Shown piece after piece: positions 12,218 through 23,900 of a DNA stretch of 64,000 nucleotides (positions are counted from its first letter, which is position 1; every line of letters starts with the position of its first letter). The stretch covers positions 122,001 through 186,000 of the forward strand of contig WFMF01000317.1 in the NCBI GenBank assembly GCA_011033025.1, given 5' to 3'. Both the position numbers and the translations under genes were made by a program. Below the pieces are notes generated by a model. The model saw only the letters and a program-made list of their open reading frames with translations. It ran no database searches and was not told the DNA's origin. This DNA is from Beroe forskalii (Eukaryota; Ctenophora; Nuda; Beroida; Beroidae).

Positions 12218-12966
12218 TTAGTCCTGAAGAGAAACGCTGCTCATGAGGTCGTTAATTTCCGCATTACGTCTCATCTTAGAAACCTGTCTAAACCGGATTT
12301 CTCCCCCCAAAAAAATTAACCTAAAGTTAACCTTCTGGAGGTACGTAAGCAAATCGGGCGAGACCTCATAGAGTAAAGACATTCGACCGTCGTCGAGTGA
12401 CTTCGGGGGGGCAGGGAAGTTTAAATGACTCATAACATTGTTAAAACCGCTGGCCCCCACCACGATGATCTGGTGGGCGAGTCCCAGGTCAATCAGGGGG
12501 ATGGTGCTTTTGGAAAAATAAGCCATGCACCAATGTTCCCCCTTTTGTATTGAGTCCTCTGAGGTTGGGCAAAAAGCCTTGTATTGCCCTTCGAGGTTGG
12601 TGGTAAGAAACTGGAACACTTTGGTTACTTCTGCTTCCGATGATGCTTGGACCTGATGGGACCTGCGGAGCTTGTTGTACCTACTCTTGTTCAGGTCTAG
12701 CTGAATTCCTTGCTGGAGTTGCTTTATGAGGAGATCCCCTGTAAGATTACCCCACTCTTCTTGAGATATCTCTTTCATGTCACTTCTAAAAACAAAGATG
12801 TTGTGTGGTTGAGGTGAGGTTCCTGTGGGGGGTAGGCTGGGCTCAGGTTGGTTGATAGGTCGAGCTGGGGGGTTGGGGAAAGAACTTGTTGAGGAGGAGT
12901 TGCTTGTGCCGGGGGTTGCGCCGCCACTTGTGGGGTTCGTGTCATCGGGAGAGCAGTTGACGGCAT
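12218..12966 (-). CDS. Unrecognised two-ORF unit with ATGA overlap
   Basis: On the minus strand a 63-codon Pro/Gln/Thr-rich frame (12966-12775) ends in TGA, which overlaps by four bases (ATGA) the ATG of a 186-codon frame (12778-12218). The second encodes a well-mixed, folded-looking sequence (starts MKEISQEEWGNLTGDLLIKQ; a hydrophobic strand LAHQIIVVGASGFNNVM at ~105-121). I do not recognise the family; a weak resemblance of IIVVGAS to SGNH-hydrolase strands is not enough to call it. TTTGTTTTTAG directly before the second ATG could instead be an intron acceptor. Surroundings are repetitive, so a mobile-element origin is likely. Confidence 0.4.
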
Positions 12967-13331
12967 CTAGGGAAAAGGAGGCATTATCATGATATGCAAT
13001 GTAGTTTTATGTAAATGTATATTTATATTGTTATTCAATTGTATTTATTTATTCTTAATTTTAAGGACATTCAGGCACATGCACAGCACACCGGCCGACC
13101 GAACGGAACCGGCCGGCCGACCAACCCCACCCGACCAACCGGTGCACTATACATGCGCCTAACAAAGGTGTCAATTTACAGGTTAGCACGCAGGTATCTG
13201 AGGGTGAAACTGAATGTTAGCAGTTGATTAGGAAGGAAAGGTGGACCTATTTTAACTGAACTGTAACAGTTTGATAAATTATATTTTATTCTATGGGAAA
13301 GGGAAAACGGGTCCATCGTTTAGTATAACGC

Positions 13332-13577
13332 TTATCTAGAGAAGTTAATGTTTGGTTCTGAGGCACTATTTTGCAAGTGGAAGTGTGGCCTATTTATGGT
13401 ACCTTTGTCAGGATATGGGGCAAGGTTGGGTTGTTTTCCACTTGGTGTCGTGGGACCGTGTTGGTTGACAGCTGTGTGGTTGAGTGGGTCTTGTTTCTTC
13501 GAGGGTGGGGCAGCGTCTTTATTCGGGTCAGCACTGCATGTACTTGTGAAGTACGTAAATGATTCGAATACATTCAT
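13332..13577 (-). other. Small Pro/Asn-rich ORF at duplication boundary
   Basis: 81 codons on the minus strand. The first codons overlap the start of duplication copy B (the Penelope-like 5' tail), and the rest (GPTTPSGKQPNLAPYPDKG) resembles in composition the ORF at 10618-11504. It probably belongs to the same unrecognised element and is truncated at the boundary. No domain is visible. Confidence 0.3.
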
Positions 13578-14990
13578 CCAAATACAAAATATCTACTTTA
13601 GGCAATCGCGCATTCCATCTGGTCTATAATTCGTGTTGAGGTTCTATGAATAGCAATTTGGTAAGATGTGGTGTAATTTGGTAGGATCTTGGTGTGTTTG
13701 TTTCCATCTATTTGCAATCATATGTGGAGGTATGACTCTTAGTATACCTTGTGTTAAGATGTATTTCTATTGTGGTATAAGGATCAACTTTCATAGTGCT
13801 AGCTGCAGTGTGCATAGGTTCGTATTACTTGAAAATTACTATCACTATCTTCCCGAAATTGAAAGTTTATCTTTGGGTTTTCAGCTTATATTTTTGGGCC
13901 ATTTAAGGTCCCATATCCAAAAAAATAAATCTGAACCATACAGTAATATTTTGTGACTTTTTTGAGGCCTGCTCCCTTTGATCACAAATTTCAACCAATA
14001 TGATTGGGTAAGATTTATTTCTGCTCGGTTTGAGACCTTTTAGGCAAGGACAAATCACAATATTAAATGATTAGAATATGAGGATACGAGGACTGCAGAG
14101 GTCTGGGGACAGCTGCCCCTAGGAGCCAGACACCATGAGCACATGCATAAAATAGTTGCCCAAATATGACTTGAGACTCATTTTTAGAATAGAATGATGA
14201 GCAGGGGTCTGGGGCAGAAGCTCCGGCCCCAGAAGCCAGATTTCCTGTGAAGCTAAAATTAATGCCTAGTGACATTGTGCTGTAAAAGTTTTATTCAATT
14301 CAATTCAATGATTTAGTGACTCATTGTTTTTAGATAGAAAATTTCAATGTACTGTTGTACTGTATTCAAATTTTGTAGTTTGCTTTCAATCATGTGGATA
14401 AAACTCAAAAGCCGACATGATGGGTCCATTTTTTTGTTGAGAAATTTGAAAATTTCTTTGGTCTGAGCCTTATCTTCCCCATGAAAATGAGATTGAACCA
14501 AATAATATGAAGGGGTGGCAGTGTGTCAGGTCAATGGGAATTGCCTTGATGTTGAGTGTGTCAGATCAATGGGAATTGCCTTGATGTTGAGATACATGTG
14601 AGGTAATATGAGCAAGAAAAGGGATCCAAGGGAACAGGGGGAAGAAAAGGGCAATGAGAGAAGGAAGAAGAGTGCTAAGGAAAGAGGATCATGGTGTGAA
14701 GTAAGGCGAGGAAGGTGATATCAGGGGGCGTTTTTTTGGGCTGAATTCCCCCCCCTTTATATTTAGAGCTTCAATAAAATTAGGAGATCATCTTATAGAG
14801 TACCTTAGATCAAAGTTGGAATACTGACACTGTAGGTCACACTTAGAAAAAATTTATCTCTATTTATAGTATTTACCCTATTTGAATGTAGACCATCTAC
14901 AGTTTCATCAAATCAGTTATCTAATAAAATTGAACTTTCTTCTAATGCATGGCGATTATAGTTACACTTTTCATTTCATCCGATCTACAG

Positions 14991-17900
14991 GATGAATCAC
15001 ATAACTTTGCACTGATGCCAAGGAATAATGACTTTTTCACCCGTCCAGCACCTGAAAGTGAAGATGATCTTGAGGTGAGAACAACATCACTGATTTCATG
15101 TATTGAAGTATTAATAATAATGAAAATAATCATGAGTACCTTAGCTAGTCAGTCCTTATCAGTTGTCAAGGTACTTATCAGTGGTGTGTCTGAGATTTGA
15201 TGAAGTTTATTTTCAGGTGCCTGGCCAGCCTTTTGTGGGGCTGCTGGGTATACTGTCTGAGTACTACAAGTACAGGGAGCCTCACAACAAGCAAGGGAGG
15301 GCCCTGGGCAACGCCCTTCGGTATCTTTACAGGGTAAAGAAGGTGAGATTTTGATCTTCAAATAGAAACAAACATCGTTTGTCCAAATTCTCGATTTTGA
15401 TTTGTGACCTGGACACTAGATGGAAATATAAGACATAAGTAGAGCTAAAGAACGATGGAAAATTGCCGATATTTACGATTTTAGCCCATTTCACGAACAA
15501 ACATCCTATGTCCACACAAAAATGATGGACATGCGATGTTTTATCCAAAAATCCTGAAAATACGAGGGTCCTGTGTCCGTTTTTCCGAATTTTGAAACTT
15601 CCATTAAGAAATTAAAAACCGAGAAAACCCGTTGGGTTTTCTCGTTAACTCCATTTATACTTTTAAATTCAATTGCACATATTATGGTTAATTGCACATA
15701 ATATGGTCAATTTGCTGGCGTGATGCTGGTCTGGACAGATCGCTAATTTTACCAATCTTTGTAAGTTTCAGCTCTTATAGATATCTGTGCATAATCGGAA
15801 TTTTATATTCGAACATTTTATAATATGGCAGTTATGGTAATTTGGAACAAATCTTCGTTCGTTGGTGTTGGGGTGCAATTCTCCAAATTAAAAATATTAC
15901 CTTACAAGACAAAATAACATGGGACAATAATTCCGGGGATCGAAATTTTGGGCGTTCGAAAATATGGGGATTTTTTTCAAAAATGAAAAATCAAATTCCT
16001 TAAAATTAAATCAGGTGATTTTCGCCTTTTTCAAATTAAGGTAAAATAAATAAACCTGGCCAATATTACTGAGGTGATTAGTGACATACAAGTTTTATCG
16101 AGTCAGTGTAGGAGATTTTATTAGAATTACTGCATTTAAGATATTTTTAACTCTTCTTCACTGATATACTTTTTGAAATTGGTCTGGGAATTCCATATTT
16201 TATGCACTGTTAGTCAAATCACAAACCCGCAATTAATTTTGGGGATCGAAATTTTGGGGGAACGAAAATATGGGGATTTTTTCGTAAAATCCCCAAATTT
16301 CGTACCTTTTAAATATGTCTCGTAAGGTAATCAATAAATACTTAAATAACGAATTAAAATAAATAAACCTGGCAATTGTTAGTGACATAGTATTATAGTA
16401 ATTGAAATAAAATGATGAAAATATGGAGCATAAATGATGAAAATATGGAGCATAAAGTTCGCGCTACACAGTAATTGAATAGTTATATGCAGGTGACCCT
16501 TGAAGCATATCCAACTAGAACCTCATCATCATCCCAATCCTAATCTTTCCTCGATAGGTCTGATAAAGCGAGTCCGCCTTAGGTCCGCCGAAGGAAAGAC
16601 GGCGTTCCTGCAGACTGCCCAGTTTTTCTGTCATTTAACTAAGAGTTTTATTAGAAATGGGAATGTTTTCATTGCCTCCTGAAAAATCGGGTTTTCGACT
16701 TACGATGCTTGATTTTATCGGGTCAGATCTAGTACTGTTGTTTGTTGATCATCACAGAAAATTGATGGTTTGTAAGTTGTAGCTGAAAATATGAAAAATT
16801 GGGCCCCAAAATTGCAATAACGATAAATCTGCAGAAGTACCAGTTTTGCCTTTTGTTCTGATTAGCTTTGTCAGTGAATACATGAATATGAATAGTTCTT
16901 TATTTTTCAATGTGATTTTACGTCAGCAGTCATTACAGTGTACACCAACACCTCAATTTTTCAATTATATTTAAAAATCAAGCAACGTGAATTCATTGAT
17001 TTATTTCTAATAGATTCACAGTCAATTTCATCATTACTTACAGACTGAAGTGAATGGTTCTATCGACGAGAACTTTGGACTTGAAATCCTTAACGCTGTA
17101 GAGCAGGTATTGTTTTATATTATTTTGAATTTTAGCCTTGGCATTGATCAGAACAGCAACTGCGCCATGGCATTATCATGGCACTGCTACGGTAATGCCA
17201 TAGCACTGCCATGGCGCCGTTGTGGCATTCCTGTTCTGATCAATGCCCGTTTGTAATCAATCAATGAACGTACTTAAAAGTTTATCAATCAATCAGTTTA
17301 TTGACTTAACCTTCAAAAATGACAAAATTCACACCAAATGATGGGTATTTAATCATCCTCTGTTCACTTTAATTCAGAACATTCATTATTAAACTATACA
17401 GTTTCCACAGTTTTATGGGCTCGATTAAGGTTTTCAACGTCTCAGACCTAGCCAAGTACCTCTGATTGGCCTTAATGGGGGTGTCACTGTCCCAATTGTC
17501 CCAAACTCAAGAAAAAGTGGATTGGGACAGGGACAATTGGGACAAATGGGACATTTGGGACAAATGGGACAGTGAAAATGGAATAAATGGGACTCAAAAC
17601 AGTGAATACGGACTGGGACAATTGGGACAGAGAAAATGGACCAAATGGTACTCAAAAATGTGAATGCAGACTGGGACAAATGGGACATTTGGGACAATTG
17701 GGACTAAAGTGACAGAGACAACTGGGGCTCAAATGATTTTGTTTTGCAAACAAACAAAACCAAAATACGTAGTTAGTATAGTAGTAGGAATATAATTTTC
17801 ATTTCAATGATAGAAAAACTTGGATCAATGTAAAAAATGATAAATGACTGATTTTTTCAACTTTTTGTTTGTCCCAATTGTCCCAAATGTCCCAGTTGTC

Positions 17901-20900
17901 CCAATTGTCCCAAAAACCAGTCCCAAACTCAAAAAAAGTAAATTGGGACAGGGACAATTGGGACAGTGACACTCCCCCCCCCCCTTAATTGGGCAAGAAA
18001 TATCCCCAATTTCGTCCAATCGTGTCTAAAATTGTCCTGATTTTGGGAGTCGGACGAAGCTTTGTTGCCCAGAATTGGTCTTGCCACTCTCCTCTCCCTT
18101 CCAACTTTCCAATTTAATGGACTTTTAATCGATACATCAGAAAGCACGCTAGAAATTATATTTTGGAAAATTTAAATATGAAGTTCGGAAATGAAGATCC
18201 ATACAAATTAATAAGGCATGTACAAGCTAGGAATTTTTAAGGATATTCTTCTTTAGTACACGTCAAATAGGTACAAATAAAATCCCGCTGCATTTGAACC
18301 CTTGTACTTCAGGTGGAAGTAACAAAGAACCCGCCCGCAGCTGAGTCCCCCACCACACTAGGAGAAGCGTCTGCTGGAGTAGACGACACCTCCGCCAACA
18401 AGGACCAAGGACGGGCCCCTGTGGCACCCCCTCCTCTGGAGGAAGAGGACCCGTTCAGTGACTTCGCTTTCAGTTCCACTGGCTCGTCCAGCGATGAGCT
18501 GGGGTCTAAGATAGATGACCTGGTGGCTATGGTGAAGAGCAAGGTAAAGAAGAAGAAGAGGAAGCGGCGCAAGCACTCTGATCAGGGCTCTGGAGGGGAA
18601 GAAAACGCAGCCTCCTCTGAACCCATTCCCAAGTTGAAGATACGCTTTGGAAAGACCAAATCATGCAGTGAGGACATCTCATCGGGAGATGATCTGGTTA
18701 AGAAAAACAGCGACTCCCCCATGAAGCTGACTATAAAGCTTGGCTCAGTAGGCAGCAGCCCCCTCCTGCCCCCGCCCCCACTCCTCACTCTGCACAAACC
18801 AGATAACCAGGCTGGACCAACCTCGCCAAAATACGAGCCTAGTTCAGTGGAGGAGGGGAAGACAGTCATCAAGCTGAAGAGGGCCGATGTGGAGGAGAAA
18901 CCGCCAATCAAACTGACTTTGAGAATGGCTCAGCCCATGAGGAGCGCTAAGGGCTGGATATCACCACGGACAGAACAGCTCGTCAACTACATTGACAATG
19001 TTACTACCTTGGTCAATGAGGGGGTGGAAATGGACACGTCACCTGAACATGCCTCCCCTGTCAGTGCGAGTGGAGGGAGTAGGAGTGCGAGTGGAGGGAG
19101 TGGGAGTGGAGGGAGTGCGAGTGGAGGGAGTGCGAGTGGAGGGAGTGCGAGTGGAGGGAGTGGGGCGATTTCCGGAGGGGAGGGACCTATACCTGAACCT
19201 CCCATGTTGAAGCTTGCGCCTGCTTCACCCACCAAAAGATCAGCTAGATTATCAGCAAGTTCTGCTAAATCTGAGAAACCAGGCCCCTCTGGAGAAAGAA
19301 GCTCGAGGAAAGTCAGCATCAAGTCAGAATCTAATTCTCCGACTCCGGCTCAGTCCGAAGATGCCAAAGCAGTAACTGCCAAGTCAAAAGCTTCAGCTAT
19401 TTCCACCAAAATCAAAATACACAATCCCAGCACTTGTCGTAAGAGGAAAAGGGAGAGTTCTCCCAAGCACTCCTCAACGCCCTCCCCCAAAGCTGTTATC
19501 ATTGAGGAGGCTGTCAAGCCTTCGCTCCCTCCCCTCAAACTCCCTAAGTCGTGTTTGGCTGACAAGGCAGAGTCGGACACCATTCCAAAAGCGGAAATTT
19601 CTGAAGGCCTTCTTGGAAGGAAGTCAAGGGTAAAATCTGCCTCCTCTAGCGATACTCCTACAACAAAAGGTCCAAGTTTGAAATTACCTTGGAAAAACAA
19701 AGACCAGAATTTGAAAAAGGAGTATTGGAAATGTGGAATTTTTAGTAACTCTTTGAAGATGAGTGGCCCCGATGGCACTGCTGATGAATTGGACTTCAGG
19801 TCGAACATTCTCCCCATTTATTGTGGTGAGTTGTTGAAATTATTAAGAGTATTTAAAAATTTAAAACATAATTTAGTAATCTTACCTTCCAAAAAGGAAA
19901 ATCCCTCAGTAGCAGATATCAAAATCCCCTGGGTTTCAAGCTCGCTCGGAGCCATGCACCAATTAAGTGACATAATTCGATTAGTACAGCCCGCCGCAGG
20001 CGAAAATTTTCGAGGTTTTGCACATGAATCCGCCTCAATTTGGTTAATTTCTAATGCGATTAAAACAGCCAGCCGTAGGCAAATATTTGAAAGTTTCACA
20101 CCTGAGATTGTGTCTAGGATCAATTTAGTCACATAATGGGATCAAAACAGCTCGCCCCAGGCGAAAATTTTTAAGGTTCCGTACCTGAATCTGCCTCTGA
20201 GGTCAATGTATAATGTGATTGAAACTGCCAGCCGTACTGTAGGCAAAAATTGTGAAAGTTTTACATCTGAGATTGTGTCTAGGATCAATTAAGTGGCAAA
20301 ATTCGATCAGCACAGCCCGCTGCAGGTTGAAATTTTCAAGGTTTTGTACCAGAGTAATTGGCACTTTGTTGAGTTATTGATTTTCTGATCTTATTTTTGA
20401 ATTTGCTCGTGAAATTATTTCCATGATCTTTAATGACTCTTTCTGTTTCAGGTATCAACTACCTCAAAAAGCAAATCCCCTATTCCCTTCCTTATGACAT
20501 ATTTTGGATGAAGGAAAGCAACAATTTGCCTAAGAAGACCTGTTCTTTAAAGGATGACATTGAGGTTAAAATATGATTTACATTTTGGGCTTATTTCAAA
20601 AACCAATTAATCATATATTGAAGCAGAATTTGGCAATAAGTTGACATGATATTTTATGACATGACATATCTTTAATCTTACGAGGTAAAAAATTTGGGAA
20701 TTTTTCGAAAAACTTCCCGTCATCAAAATCGGGCGTAAAACGGTTCAAACACTGTCTAATGAACTTGCTCCATCATATTTGATCAGTCAAAACGGTGATG
20801 CGACTTTTTACCCCCCGACTTTTTATCCCCCGACCTTTTACCACCCTAGGGTACAGGTGCGACCTTTTACCCCCTGCTTTGCCTTTGATCTGTACTATAT

Positions 20901-23900
20901 TCTGAGGGGGGATAAAAGGACATGCACTTCTGCCATAGACTGCGAATTTTTATCCCCCATTGAAAATGAGCTCGGTTTGAAGCAGGGGGATGAAAGGTCG
21001 CAGACAACAGCACAGCTGCGACCTTTTATCCCCGTTCAAGCTTCGATGGGGATAAACAGTCGTACCTAACCGTGGAACTGCGACCTTTACCCCCCCCTGG
21101 ATCATATCTCGAGGAGGAACTCACGTGATGCTATAAGAGTTGAATAAGAGTCGCATGATTACAGACCTGAAGATGTCGTAGAACGACGAAATTGATTGTC
21201 ATTAAAGAACCACATCGTTTAGTTTTGTACCTGTACCATTGAGTCAAAAGAGAATAAATCAATTACTCATCAATTTCTGTAGAATACCTCTCAGGATCAT
21301 TATAAATCGATTTGATTTTGAGGAGTTTCCGGACCGATTTGGCCATTTTTAAATTTGGGCCCTAAATGACCATATTGGGTCCCAAAGTGGCTATTTTGGC
21401 TTAAAAGCCATGAACATGGCCCGGAGCAACCCTACAGACCATCTGAAATCATTGAAAGTTAGATCAGAGCCGAAACATGGCCGTAAAACAAATGTCGCAG
21501 ATTTGTCCCACATGGATCCACTTCGAAATCTCGTTTTGGACCCATCGTTTTGGGACACTAAATGACATTTTCTGGCCGTAAAACTTTGTAGAATACCTCT
21601 CAGGATGATTATAAATCGATTTGAGGCGTTTCCGGACAGATTTGGCCATTTTAAATTTTTTACTCAAGGTCATGCTTTGATAACTTTCTGTGACTAACAA
21701 AACGGTTTTTAAGTCATGGTTTCGAACAAATTTGGAAGTTTTTAAACTTCTCTCCGGTCATTTAGATGTCATCATATCATCACTGTGTCATCACCGATTC
21801 CAAAAGGGCTCTGATGAACTCCTGCTATCGTATTTAATCATTTAAAAGCTTCAGAAGACAGAACACGGCAAATGGACCCAAAACACGGATTTCATCTCTG
21901 TCTAATTTGTTACAAATGTTGGCAATTTTGGGGATTCATCTATTGCATAACAGAACGATGAACGATATCAGATATGGTTTTGATAAGATAGTCGCCTAAA
22001 TTCGTTGGAATAAGGACAATTTATACGGCGCACGCAAAAAAGTGACATTTTGCGCGCCGCGCAAAATGTCCCAATTTTGGGTCCACTTCGCGGAGCCATC
22101 TTTTGGACGTAAGGCGCGAAGATTGTTACACTATACAAAATCAAAGTCGAGGCGCTGTGCGTGCCTTTAAAAATTTTTGCGCGCGAATATTTCGCAGAAA
22201 ACACCCTTGGGCGGTCAATTATAGACACATTGGGCAATTTTATATATTCGACAAATTGACACTTTCTGTAATCATGGACACATCTATTTTACCACTAAGT
22301 GCTCATCATTAATCGCGAATGCTAAACTAAGTGAGTAAAAGTTGATTCGACCTTCTAACCCCCACCCGCTATTTCAACACCCTAGGATACAGGTGCGACC
22401 TTTTACCCCCTGCTTTGCCTTTGATCTGTGCTGTATTCTGAGGGGATGAAAAGGCGCACTTCAACCATAGACTGCGACTCCCCTATTGAAAATGAGCTCG
22501 GTATCAAGCAGGGGATAAAAAGAAGTAGATTTTGTATAAACATTTTGTATAAAACTATGTTTCTGTTGTACGGAAATTTTCAAATGTTCTATCAATATTC
22601 GTTTTCAACCATGTGAAGATTATAAGTTGGTTGACATTACAGATAAAATGTATTCAATCAACATGAGTCTATCATACAACATGGACCCAAGACTCGTACA
22701 GTATCCACTCCACTCGAGTGTAGAATGGTTTAGAAGTATGGATATAAATTTCGGGCAAATGACAGTCCCAAACTCAAAAAAACGTTAATTGGGACAGTGA
22801 CATTTGGGACAGTGACATCCCCCTTTAATTGACTTGCAACCATCCTTTCAGAGACTGGACGAGCTGCTGAAGAACAGCAAACACAAGCTTCCCAAACTGT
22901 CAGAGTGTGAATACGTATTCGATGAGCACCTTGATAAACCTAAATGTAAGTTTCACGAACTTACATTAATGATGGTAGGACAAAACCCCACCCGGACAAA
23001 AGCCCACCCGGACATAACCCCACCTTAGAGCACAAATTGCGCGATGGGAACGTTCGTGCGAATCATACGTCCTAACCCTAACCGTAACCATTGCGTCACA
23101 GGATTACGCACGAGCGTCCCTTTCGCGCAATTTGTGCTCTAAGGTGGGGTTATGTCCGGTGGCTTTTTATAGTTTTTATCCGCACCACATTAATATCGGA
23201 ATATCCCAACTTCAGTTCTGATCTGTTCAGTTCTGATCTGTTCTTGTAGCTAAATACTGTATAGTAATTTCTAAGTACTTCCAAATCACCATCAGTGCTG
23301 AAGTCACTGAGTAACCTATCGTATAATAAGTTGATATAGCTGGTATCTGCAGGCAGACGAAGAGGTCGCAAGAGAGCCTCTAAGAAAGGAGGAGAGGAAC
23401 CTGCCAGCAAATCCCCGCTCAGGAAATCCCCGGGCCCCGTAGAGTGCCTTTCTTCCCCCTGCGAATCCCCGGATCTCGTCATCCAGTCAGACTGCGAGTC
23501 TCCCATCCCTATCAATGACTATGCTACAAACGACACTCACTCAAAGGAGGAAAAGTCTGAACCGTCAGAACATTCAATGTTTCAGAAGGAGCCTGAAAAA
23601 TCAGACTCCAGCAAGGGAAAGGCTACTTCGGAACTTGACTCAGGCAGACAGGAAGAAGTTTCAGAATCAGAGACTGGCGAAGAAAAAGTGGTTTCTGATT
23701 TAGACTCAGGCAAGAAAAAAGAAATATCTGAATTAGAATCTGGCAGAGAGAAAGAAGTTCCTGATTTAGACTCGGAAGAAAAGGAACTAGTTTCTGAATC
23801 AGATGTTCGTGAACCTTGTAACACCCCGCCCTACGAGAACAGCAACCAAAAAGAAGACCTCTCTTCTTTCACAGACAATATTCCAGACAAGCAGTCCAGT

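Larger units (their letters stand above)
13532..17360. repeat. Segmental duplication, copy B
   Basis: Aligns with 4968-10380 in the same orientation. Copy B lacks two blocks of copy A (about 0.63 kb near 14597 and 1.37 kb at 14848), carries an inserted 428-bp MITE (15900-16327), and has a 35-bp tandem duplication (GTGTCAGRTCAATGGGAATT...) at about 14520-14592. All three exons in it are open and in phase, and they continue into the downstream exons of the gene at 18313, so this is the functional copy. Confidence 0.85.

Noticed and set aside
19826..20136. Extension of the large exon to a TAA at 20136
   Set aside because: GTGAG donor at 19826 and an in-phase continuation at 20452 show this is intron read-through into a tandem repeat.
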